Part shown: piece by piece, positions 55,387-62,547 of the stretch
Numbering within the stretch: the first letter of the stretch is position 1
Layout of the letters: each line of letters opens with the position of its first letter
NCBI GenBank assembly: GCA_025934775.1
Contig: JAICWO010000007.1
Location: 62,001-126,000, forward strand
Direction: 5' to 3'
Source of the DNA: Gemmatimonadaceae bacterium
GTDB taxonomy: Bacteria; Gemmatimonadota; Gemmatimonadetes; Gemmatimonadales; Gemmatimonadaceae
Length of the DNA: 64,000 nucleotides
The notes under the pieces: model-generated
What the model was told of the DNA's origin: nothing
Seen by the model: only the letters and a program-made list of their open reading frames with translations
Database searches by the model: none
Translations under genes and position numbers: made by a program

Positions 55387-56790
55387 TCAGCCGCGCTGCG
55401 GCGAATAGCTCTCGAAGCGCGTGTACTGCTTGTGGAAGAACAGGTTCACGATCCCCGTCGGGCCGTTGCGCTGCTTGCCGACGATGACCTCGGCCTTCCC
55501 CTCGAGCGAGTTGCCGTCCTTGTCGGCAGGACCGTCATAAAACTCCTGTCGATAGAGAAACATGATGAGGTCGGCGTCCTGCTCGATGGCGCCCGACTCG
55601 CGAAGGTCGGAGAGCTGCGGCCGCTTGTTGTCGCCCGTGCGCTGTTCGGGCGCGCGTGAGAGCTGCGACAGCGCGATCACCGGGACATTGAGCTCCTTGG
55701 CGAGCGCCTTGAGCCCGCGCGAGATCTGGCTGACCTCCTGCTGCCGGCTCTCGGAACGCGCCGGGCCCTGCATGAGCTGCAGGTAGTCGACGATCACCAT
55801 CCCCACGCCGGCGTCGGCCTTGAGGCGCCGCGCCTTGGAGCGCATCTCGAGCAGCGTGATGCCCGGCGTGTCGTCGATCCACACCGGGGCCGAGCTGAGA
55901 ATGCCGGCGGCGCGCGCGAGGCGCGGGAAGTCGTCGTCGCGGAGCATGCCCTTCCGCAGCCGCTGCGCGTCGATGCGCGCCTCGGACGTGAGCATTCTCT
56001 GAACGAGGGACTCCTTGCTCATCTCGAGCGAGAAGAACGCGACCGGCACGTTGTGCTCGATCGCCGCGTACTGCGCCACGTTGAGCGTGAACGCCGTTTT
56101 GCCCATCGACGGCCGCGCGGCCACGATGACGAGGTCCGCCGGCTGGAAGCCCGACGTCATCTCGTCGAGATCGTTGAATCCGCTCGCGACGCCGGTGACG
56201 GTCTTGCCGCCGCGCTGCAGCGCCTCGATCCGCTCCATCGTCGGCCAGAGCAGCTCCTTGATTCGCGTGAAGCCGTCCTTCGTCTGCTGCTGGCTGACCT
56301 GGAAGATCTTCGATTCGGCTTCGTCGAGCAGCTCGTTCGCGGTCGACTTCCCCTCGAACGCCTCGGCGACGATCGACGTCGAGACTTCGATGAGCCGCCG
56401 CAGAATCGCTTTCTCCCGCACGATCGCGGCGTGGTACTCGATGTTCGCCGCGGTCGGCACCGCATCCACGAGGAAGCCGATGTATTCCTTGCCGCCCGCC
56501 GCGTCGAGCTCGCCGCGGCGGCTCAGCTCCTCGGAGAGCGTGAGCGGATCGACGACGCTCCCGCGCTCCGCGATCGTGACCATCGCGCGGAAGAGGCGCC
56601 GATGCCGCTCGGCGTAGAACATCGTGTCATCCACGTGCTCGACCGCGCGGAGCACCGCGTCCTGATCGATGAGCATGGCCGACAGCACCGCTTGCTCGGC
56701 GTCCTCCGAATACGGAGGACGCCGGTCGCGGTAGGGATCACGCGCCAGACTTTGCGGCGCTATCGAGTATTCGACGGGCGAGCTGGACAT
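55387..56790 (-). CDS. dnaB: Replicative DNA helicase
   Basis: 467 residues from ATG 56790. The N-terminal domain begins RRPPYSEDAEQAVLSAMLID; the RecA-like domain has Walker A VAARPSMGKTA near 223-233, MVIVDYLQLM as Walker B, and LSQLSRAPEQR with SDLRESGAIEQDAD. It unwinds DNA at the fork. The start lies 53 bases inside the uracil-DNA glycosylase gene; no ATG, GTG or TTG lies between it and the conserved domain. Confidence 0.95.
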   Translation of the reverse strand: MSSSPVEYSIAPQSLARDPYRDRRPPYSEDAEQAVLSAMLIDQDAVLRAVEHVDDTMFYAERHRRLFRAMVTIAERGSVVDPLTLSEELSRRGELDAAGGKEYIGFLVDAVPTAANIEYHAAIVREKAILRRLIEVSTSIVAEAFEGKSTANELLDEAESKIFQVSQQQTKDGFTRIKELLWPTMERIEALQRGGKTVTGVASGFNDLDEMTSGFQPADLVIVAARPSMGKTAFTLNVAQYAAIEHNVPVAFFSLEMSKESLVQRMLTSEARIDAQRLRKGMLRDDDFPRLARAAGILSSAPVWIDDTPGITLLEMRSKARRLKADAGVGMVIVDYLQLMQGPARSESRQQEVSQISRGLKALAKELNVPVIALSQLSRAPEQRTGDNKRPQLSDLRESGAIEQDADLIMFLYRQEFYDGPADKDGNSLEGKAEVIVGKQRNGPTGIVNLFFHKQYTRFESYSPQRG

Positions 56791-57679
56791 CTTCCCAGGT
56801 GGGGCGCTTCCAGCCCGGATTACGGAGGAGCGCTGCGGGGTGGTACGTGACAATCAGCGGCACGCCGTAGTAGCGGTGCACCTGCCCACGCAATTTACCG
56901 ATCGACAGCTTGGTGTCGAGGAGCGTCTGCGCGGCGAACGTGCCGAGTGCCAGGATCACCTTGGGACGAATCAACTCGATCTGTCGTATCAGATACGGAC
57001 TGCACGCGGCGACCTCTTCGGGCCGCGGATTGCGATTGCCCGGCGGACGATGCTTGAGGACGTTGCAGATGTACACGTCTTCGCGCCGCAGCTGGATCGC
57101 GTCGAGAATTTTTGTGAGCAGTTGCCCAGCCGCTCCGATGAACGGGCGCCCCGTTTCATCTTCGTTGGCACCTGGCGCTTCGCCGACGCACATGAAGTCC
57201 GCCTGCGCGCTGCCTTCGCCCGGGACGTGATTCGTCGCCGTCGAGTAGAGCGGGCATCGCGTGCACGACGCGACGTGCGTCGCGATTGCCTCGATGGAAT
57301 CGAGCGACTCCAGGTCTCCGCCGAATAACTCGCGCCCGGCGCCGCCGACGGAGATTCCAATCGGCGCATCGACAGAGGGCACGGGTGCCGCCGCCGGTTC
57401 GGCCGCCTCGCGGACGAGAGCCTTCTTGCTCGCGTCCGGCGTGGCGCCGGCCGCGCGAAGTGTCTCACGCCAATCACCGGTCGCCGCCACGACGCGCGAA
57501 ATCGCCGCGCGCTCCTCTGATTCCACGCCGCTGGTCGACGCGGCCTCGGTCGGCGCTCCGCCCGCGGCGCCAAGCAACCGCAGCGTCTCCTCCACGCTCA
57601 GCGAATCGAGCACGAGCTCGGATTCCCCCATCTCGCGCCGCTGCTCGAGGTAGCGGCGCAGCGCTTCTCTAGCGTCCAC
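56738..57679 (-). CDS. Family 4 uracil-DNA glycosylase with N-terminal extension
   Basis: 313 residues from GTG 57679. The catalytic domain occupies about 130-313: Cys139 and Cys142 (CTRCPLY) for a 4Fe-4S cluster, GEAPGANEDETGRPF at 166-180, CNVLKHRPPGNRNP, Cys226 and HPAALLRNPGWK near the end. From memory of the family the usual KCRPPGN cysteine is His210 here, with Cys205 five residues earlier. Residues 1-125 are an Ala/Glu-rich extension unknown to me. It removes uracil from DNA. It overlaps coaBC by 11 bases and dnaB by 53. Confidence 0.87.
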   Translation of the reverse strand: MDAREALRRYLEQRREMGESELVLDSLSVEETLRLLGAAGGAPTEAASTSGVESEERAAISRVVAATGDWRETLRAAGATPDASKKALVREAAEPAAAPVPSVDAPIGISVGGAGRELFGGDLESLDSIEAIATHVASCTRCPLYSTATNHVPGEGSAQADFMCVGEAPGANEDETGRPFIGAAGQLLTKILDAIQLRREDVYICNVLKHRPPGNRNPRPEEVAACSPYLIRQIELIRPKVILALGTFAAQTLLDTKLSIGKLRGQVHRYYGVPLIVTYHPAALLRNPGWKRPTWEDVQLARRILDSAAKSGA

Positions 57680-58874
57680 CGATCAGCGCCTCCACACGGT
57701 CGAGAATCGCGTCCGCGACTTCGGTCTTGGCCATGAGCGGCAAGAGGTCCTCGGAGCCGTCGCGCGCCACCAGCGTGACGCGGTTGGTGTCCACGCCGAA
57801 TCCCGCGCCGGCTTCCGTGGCATCGTTCACGACGATGAGATCCAGATCCTTGGCCGATCGCTTCGCACGGCCATTCTCGAGCGCATCGTTCGTCTCGAGC
57901 GCGAAGCCGACGATGACGGCGTTCGGCCGGCGCGAGGCTTTCGTGGCGAGGAGGATGTCGGGCGTTGGTACGAGTGGCACGTTGGGCGGCGTATTCGATT
58001 TCTTGATCTTGGAGGTCGCGGGATGCGCCGGACGAAAATCGGCCGGCGCCGCGGCCATCACCAACACGTCCGATTGCGGAAGCAATCCTTCGATCGCGGC
58101 CGCCATCTGATCGGTGGACTCGATGTGGTGCACGGTCACGCCGAGCGGCGGCTCCACGGACATGGGGCCGGCGACGAGGTCGACCTCGGCGCCGCGACGC
58201 CAGGCGGCCGCGGCGAGGGCCACACCCATCTTCCCGCTGCTGTGATTGGAGATGAAGCGCACGGGATCGAGCGGCTCGCGCGTCGGTCCCGCCGTCACGA
58301 GAACGCGGGTGCCCGCGAGCGTGCCCGGGGCCTCGCATAGGCGGCCTATGTGAGCAAAGATTGATTCAGGTTCTGGCATTCGCCCCGGACCATGCCCCTC
58401 GCCGGCGGCGAGCATGCCCTCGTCCGGCTCCAGCACGCGGTAGCCGAGGCCGCGCAGGTGGGCGACGTTGCGCTGCACCTGCGGATGCGCCCACATGTGA
58501 TCGTTCATCGCCGGCACGATGAGCACCGGACCATCGGCGGCGAGCAGGCACGCGGTGAGCAGATCGTTCGCCTGCCCGGCGGCCGCGCGCGCCAGAAAAT
58601 CCGCCGTCGCGGGGGCGACGACCATCGCCCGTGCGGCTCGCGCCAGCTTGATGTGGTCGAGCGCTCGCCCCGGATCGAAGAGGCCCGTGTGTACCGGGCG
58701 CCCGGTGAGCGCTTCCAGCGTGATCGCCCCGACGAACTCCAGCGCCGCTGGCGTCATCACGGTATCGACTTCGGCACCCGCCTTCGTCAGCAGCCGGGCC
58801 AGCCACGCCGACTTGTAGCTGGCGATTCCTCCGGTGATTCCGAGGAGGACGCGAGTGCCGTCGAACGGACGGAT
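57669..58874 (-). CDS. coaBC: Bifunctional CoaBC (phosphopantothenoylcysteine synthetase/decarboxylase), apparent AUC start
   Basis: 401 residues if begun at ATC 58874-58872. The flavin-decarboxylase half opens GTRVLLGITGGIASYKSAWL and has VMTPAALEFV and PAMNDHMW; the CoaB half has LVTAGPTREPLDPVRFISN and HSSGKMG. The first ATG/GTG/TTG in frame (58760) would remove the GGIASYK flavin-binding region. In the rpoZ-coaBC junction no canonical start exists in this frame; ATC is preceded by GGAG seven bases upstream, a good ribosome site. It makes 4'-phosphopantetheine for CoA and ACP. Confidence 0.88.
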   Translation of the reverse strand: MRPFDGTRVLLGITGGIASYKSAWLARLLTKAGAEVDTVMTPAALEFVGAITLEALTGRPVHTGLFDPGRALDHIKLARAARAMVVAPATADFLARAAAGQANDLLTACLLAADGPVLIVPAMNDHMWAHPQVQRNVAHLRGLGYRVLEPDEGMLAAGEGHGPGRMPEPESIFAHIGRLCEAPGTLAGTRVLVTAGPTREPLDPVRFISNHSSGKMGVALAAAAWRRGAEVDLVAGPMSVEPPLGVTVHHIESTDQMAAAIEGLLPQSDVLVMAAAPADFRPAHPATSKIKKSNTPPNVPLVPTPDILLATKASRRPNAVIVGFALETNDALENGRAKRSAKDLDLIVVNDATEAGAGFGVDTNRVTLVARDGSEDLLPLMAKTEVADAILDRVEALIGGR

Positions 58875-58878
58875 CGCG

Positions 58879-59088
58879 CTACTCCGTGCGGCGGCGCGGC
58901 ACCACGTGATACTCGATGTCGCCCTTCGCCAACTCTTCCAGCGAGCGCGTCGTCAGCTTCTTCTCGCGCGACGACGAGCGGTCGCGCGGAAACTCGTTCA
59001 GCACGCGCGCATACTTCGCCGCCACGAGGACGCCGAGGTACTTGTTCGCGGCGTGATTGGCGATCTCGCCCGGGGTAAAGACTCGCAT
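58879..59088 (-). CDS. rpoZ: RNA polymerase omega subunit
   Basis: 69 residues. MRVFTPGEIANHAANKYLG then AAKYARVLNE and KKLTTRSLEELAKGDIEY, the omega pattern of a short helix bundle. The classic neighbour order gmk-rpoZ-coaBC is kept. It ends five bases before the proposed coaBC start, and its last codons supply the GGAG ribosome site. Confidence 0.92.
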   Translation of the reverse strand: MRVFTPGEIANHAANKYLGVLVAAKYARVLNEFPRDRSSSREKKLTTRSLEELAKGDIEYHVVPRRRTE

Positions 59089-59099
59089 GGCTCAATCCG

Positions 59100-59738
59100 T
59101 CATGAAGGTTGTCCGATTTCCTGCTCGAGTCGCTGGACCAGGCTTTCGACCTGATGCCTGAGACCGCTGACCCGCTCACGGCTGACGACTTCGGCGTCGA
59201 GGATCGCCTCGACCCGGAGTACCGTGTTCTCCAGGTCGTCGTTGACGACGACGTACTCGTACTCCTCGACCGCCCGAAGTTCTTCCAGCGCTGAATTTAA
59301 CCGCTTTGCGAGCTGTTGGGGGGACTCCGTCTGCCGCTTTCTGAGCCGCTCCAGCAGCACTTCCCCGGACGGCGGCAGCACGAAGACGGTCACCGAGTCC
59401 GGAAAGACGCGCTGGAGCTGTCGCGCACCCTGGACGTCGATGTCCATCACCACGTGCCGCCCGGAGCCGAGCACCCGGGAGATCTCGCTTCGCAGCGTGC
59501 CGTACAGATTGCCGTGCACTTCCGCCGATTCGGCGAACTCGCCCAGCTCGCGCCGCCGCAGGAACTCGTCTCGAGTGAGGAAGTGGTAGTCGATGCCGTC
59601 GCGCTCCCGCGGCCGAGGCGTGCGCGTCGTGCACGAGACCGAATAGCCCACGTCGGACCGCCGCTCGAGGAGCCGGCGCGCGATCGTCGTTTTTCCGCCG
59701 CCGGACGGCGCCGAAAGGATGATGGGAAACGGATTCAC
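59100..59738 (-). CDS. gmk: Guanylate kinase
   Basis: 212 residues from GTG 59738 (GTGA overlap with yicC). P-loop LSAPSGGGKTT at 8-18; GMP-site SVSCTTRTPRPRERDGIDYH and DIDVQGARQLQ. It phosphorylates GMP to GDP. Confidence 0.97.
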   Translation of the reverse strand: MNPFPIILSAPSGGGKTTIARRLLERRSDVGYSVSCTTRTPRPRERDGIDYHFLTRDEFLRRRELGEFAESAEVHGNLYGTLRSEISRVLGSGRHVVMDIDVQGARQLQRVFPDSVTVFVLPPSGEVLLERLRKRQTESPQQLAKRLNSALEELRAVEEYEYVVVNDDLENTVLRVEAILDAEVVSRERVSGLRHQVESLVQRLEQEIGQPS

Positions 59739-60607
59739 TCGAGGTTCTCCACCTGCTCGCGGATCCGCTCCAACTCCTCCTTGATCACGATCACGTCGCC
59801 GAGCATCGCGGCGTCGTTCGCCTTGCTGCCGGTGGTATTCGCCTCGCGCAGCAGCTCCTGGAGAAGAAAGCCGAGCCGCTTGCCGACACCTTCGGCCGGT
59901 GGACGGTCGAGCGTCGCGCGAAAAGCCGCGAAGTGCGAGTGGAATCGGCTGATCTCCTCGGATACGTCGAGGCGGTCGGCGAGGACCGCGATCTCCTGCG
60001 CGAGTCGCTGTTCGTCGAGGGCGACGCCATTCGCGAGCTCCTGCACCGCGGCGCGAAGCCGGTCTCGCTGCTCGACGAGCCGCGCCGGCGCGCGGCTCGC
60101 GATCCGCTCGACCGCGGCTTCGATCAGCGACAGCCGTTCGCGAAGATACGCGGCGAGTCGCGCCCCTTCCGCGGCCCGCATGTCGTTCAACATTGCGAGC
60201 GCGCGCTCGACGATCGCCACGAGCTCGCTCGCGCTGCCGGTCGCCTCCTCCGCGCTCGACACGATCACGTTCGGCAGCCGCAGGATCGCGCCGACCTCGA
60301 GCGTGGTGCCGAGCAGGTGGCGATCCTGCAGCCGGCGGAGCTGGTCGACATAGGCCGCGAATTGCGCCTCGTCGATCTGGCCGCCGTCCGACGCGCGCCG
60401 GTCGATGCGCGCCGAGAGCGTGACGTGGCCGCGCGAGACGGCGCGACGCATCGCATCGCGCACTTCACCTTCCCACCGATTCAGCTCGGTCGGAAGCTTG
60501 AGCGACGGGTTGAAGTAGCGATGGTTGACGGAGCGGACCTCGACGGAAACGTGAGCGGTGCCCGCGTCTCCATCCGCCGATCCAAATCCCGTCATGCTAT
60601 TTATCAT
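59735..60607 (-). CDS. yicC: YicC family endoribonuclease
   Basis: 290 residues, full family length, opening MINSMTGFGSADGDAGTA; SVNHRYFNPSLKLP and the C-terminal KRLGFLLQELLREANTTGSK are the YicC signatures. The E. coli protein acts on RNA; the role here is inferred from the family. The start (ATG 60607) is seven bases after a perfect palindrome. The gene precedes gmk as in many bacteria. Confidence 0.92.
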   Translation of the reverse strand: MINSMTGFGSADGDAGTAHVSVEVRSVNHRYFNPSLKLPTELNRWEGEVRDAMRRAVSRGHVTLSARIDRRASDGGQIDEAQFAAYVDQLRRLQDRHLLGTTLEVGAILRLPNVIVSSAEEATGSASELVAIVERALAMLNDMRAAEGARLAAYLRERLSLIEAAVERIASRAPARLVEQRDRLRAAVQELANGVALDEQRLAQEIAVLADRLDVSEEISRFHSHFAAFRATLDRPPAEGVGKRLGFLLQELLREANTTGSKANDAAMLGDVIVIKEELERIREQVENLE

Positions 60608-60615
60608 ATAGAGTC

Positions 60616-60649
60616 GCCTAAGGTATTAGGCAGCAACGTATTTTGTCAA
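60616..60649 (-). promoter_or_regulatory. yicC promoter with a palindrome at the -10 region
   Basis: Minus strand: perfect -35 TTGACA (60644-60649), overlapping the stop of the TonB-plug gene, 15 bases, -10 TAATAC (60623-60628). A perfect inverted repeat GCCTAA-TACC-TTAGGC spans 60616-60631 and covers the -10. The spacing is short, so activity is uncertain. Confidence 0.4.
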
Positions 60650-62547
60650 TCAAAGAACTGCCAACGCACACCGTAATAATTGGTCTGGCGCGGCATGATC
60701 AGCCCGGGCACCTGCGCGTAGCGCTCACCGAGAATGTTCCGGAACTGCCAGGAAATGGTGGCGCTGAGAATTCTGATCTCGAGGAGCGTCGAGATCGTGC
60801 GATAGCCGGGCGTGAACGCCACGCCGTTCGCGGTGGGAAAGCGGACGCCGTCACGATACTCGTGCACCGCCGAGGCAAGAATCCCAAAATCGCCGGTGGG
60901 GAAACGCTGAAGCAGGTTGGTGTGCAGATACAACTCGCTCCTCGTCTGATAGCGCGGCCGGTAAAAGCCGGATGAATCATTCCACCGAATCGCCGAGACG
61001 TCCGCGTGGATGAGTCGCCAGAGCTGTCCGCGGATGCCGACCGTCAATCCCGTCGCCGCGGCGTCCCCGGCCGGCACGAAGGTGGTATCGAAGGCGCGCG
61101 GCGGCGAGAGGCGGACGCTGTCGCGGCGCATGACGCCGCCCAGCAGCCAGATGTTGCGAACGCGGAGGCCCGCCTCGCCGCGCACATAGTTGGCCGCGAA
61201 GCTGCTGTCCTTCACCCGCGAGTCGCTGGCTCGGCCGGCCGATGCGAGAATACTCACAAACGGCAGCGGCGTGAGCTGCGCCGTGACATCGGCGCGCGAA
61301 ACGGAATCGAGTCCCTTCCCCTGCCCGAACGCGCTGACCGCGAGCCGTGGCAGCATGTAACTCGCGCGAACGGAAGGCGACAGCATGCTTCGGCCGCCGC
61401 CCGTGAACGCGCGGCCGGTCGCGCTGAGGCGCAGCGGCCCACGCGTCGTTCCCGCGGTGACGATGTACTGCGTCCGCGCGTTGCTCGTGTCGAGCGACGT
61501 CTTGTTGAACGCCGAGTCCTTGGCGGTCTTCGGTTGCGCGATCGAGTCGGTGCGAATGCCCGTGTAGTCGTACTTCGACTCGACGATCATCGCTTGCGCC
61601 CAGACCCGGCTCGTGTCGGGATCACCGCGGCCAACTCGGACGTACGCATCGTTGCGCGACGACTCGACGCCAGGCAGCGAATCCGCCGTCGGCGCGACTC
61701 GAACGTCCGGCGTGATCACACCTCGGTGCCGCCCCACGTGCGTGATGAATGCGTCGACGCTCCACGTGGAATCGGCCCACCCCACGCGCCCCACGACCCC
61801 GGTTTGATCGGAGCTCGCGCCGAACACGCTCGGCGGCGTGGTGCCATACTGCTGCGCGCCAAACTGGAGATCGCCGCCCCCCTGGAACCGCTTGCCGAAG
61901 AAGCCGCGATACAGGTTCGTCTGCTGGTCGCCCGTGCTCACGTCGGTCCGCGTGTCCGCGGAGGTCGAGCGCACGCGCCAACTGCGGAGATAGACGCGAA
62001 TCTCTTCCGGCGCCTGCTCGATGAGCGCGTCTTCAGCGGACCACAGATTGATCTGCGTGAGGTCGAGCGCGCCGCCGGTGCGTGGGTCGAGCGAAGGCAT
62101 CTCGAACCCGTCGTAGAACACGCGGACGCGGCGCACGTCGCCCATGTAGGATCCGATCGCGGGCGCCGCGATCCAACCAGCGTGCAGCATGGTGAGTCCG
62201 GGCACGCGATCGAGCAGATCGGCGAGTGTGACCGCGCCGGTGCCGAAGAGCGAGTCGCGATTCCAGTAGAACTTGCGCGCGATGCCGATGTCCATCGGCA
62301 ATTCGGCGTGCGCGATCGGCGGCTTGATGGTATCCGGCTTGGTCGCGCGTTTGATGCTGTCCTGCCGGGCGAGCTTGGCGAGGCTGTCCTTGAGAATCGA
62401 GTCCGCGCGCACCGGCACGGGCACCGCGAGCGTCGTGTCGCGGTGCCGGGTGGTATCGACCTGCGCTTGCAACGGCCGCTGCAAAACGGCCCCGACCAGC
62501 AGGCCGAGGCCACAGAGTATGAGCGAGGAACGCAGCCGCGAAATCAG
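60646..62547 (-). CDS. TonB-dependent receptor plug domain barrel protein, apparent CUG start
   Basis: 633 residues if begun at CTG 62547. A signal peptide follows (SRLRSSLILCGLGLLVGAV, cleavage near QAQ at about 28). A plug-like domain is at about 88-185 (TLADLLDRVPGLTMLHAG, VRVFYDGFEM), then barrel strands ending YYGVRWQFFD. No ATG, GTG or TTG precedes the signal peptide in frame until far inside pepA. CTG overlaps the pepA stop as CTGA, the same arrangement as the ATGA/GTGA junctions around it. Transported substrate unknown. Confidence 0.72.
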   Translation of the reverse strand: MISRLRSSLILCGLGLLVGAVLQRPLQAQVDTTRHRDTTLAVPVPVRADSILKDSLAKLARQDSIKRATKPDTIKPPIAHAELPMDIGIARKFYWNRDSLFGTGAVTLADLLDRVPGLTMLHAGWIAAPAIGSYMGDVRRVRVFYDGFEMPSLDPRTGGALDLTQINLWSAEDALIEQAPEEIRVYLRSWRVRSTSADTRTDVSTGDQQTNLYRGFFGKRFQGGGDLQFGAQQYGTTPPSVFGASSDQTGVVGRVGWADSTWSVDAFITHVGRHRGVITPDVRVAPTADSLPGVESSRNDAYVRVGRGDPDTSRVWAQAMIVESKYDYTGIRTDSIAQPKTAKDSAFNKTSLDTSNARTQYIVTAGTTRGPLRLSATGRAFTGGGRSMLSPSVRASYMLPRLAVSAFGQGKGLDSVSRADVTAQLTPLPFVSILASAGRASDSRVKDSSFAANYVRGEAGLRVRNIWLLGGVMRRDSVRLSPPRAFDTTFVPAGDAAATGLTVGIRGQLWRLIHADVSAIRWNDSSGFYRPRYQTRSELYLHTNLLQRFPTGDFGILASAVHEYRDGVRFPTANGVAFTPGYRTISTLLEIRILSATISWQFRNILGERYAQVPGLIMPRQTNYYGVRWQFFD

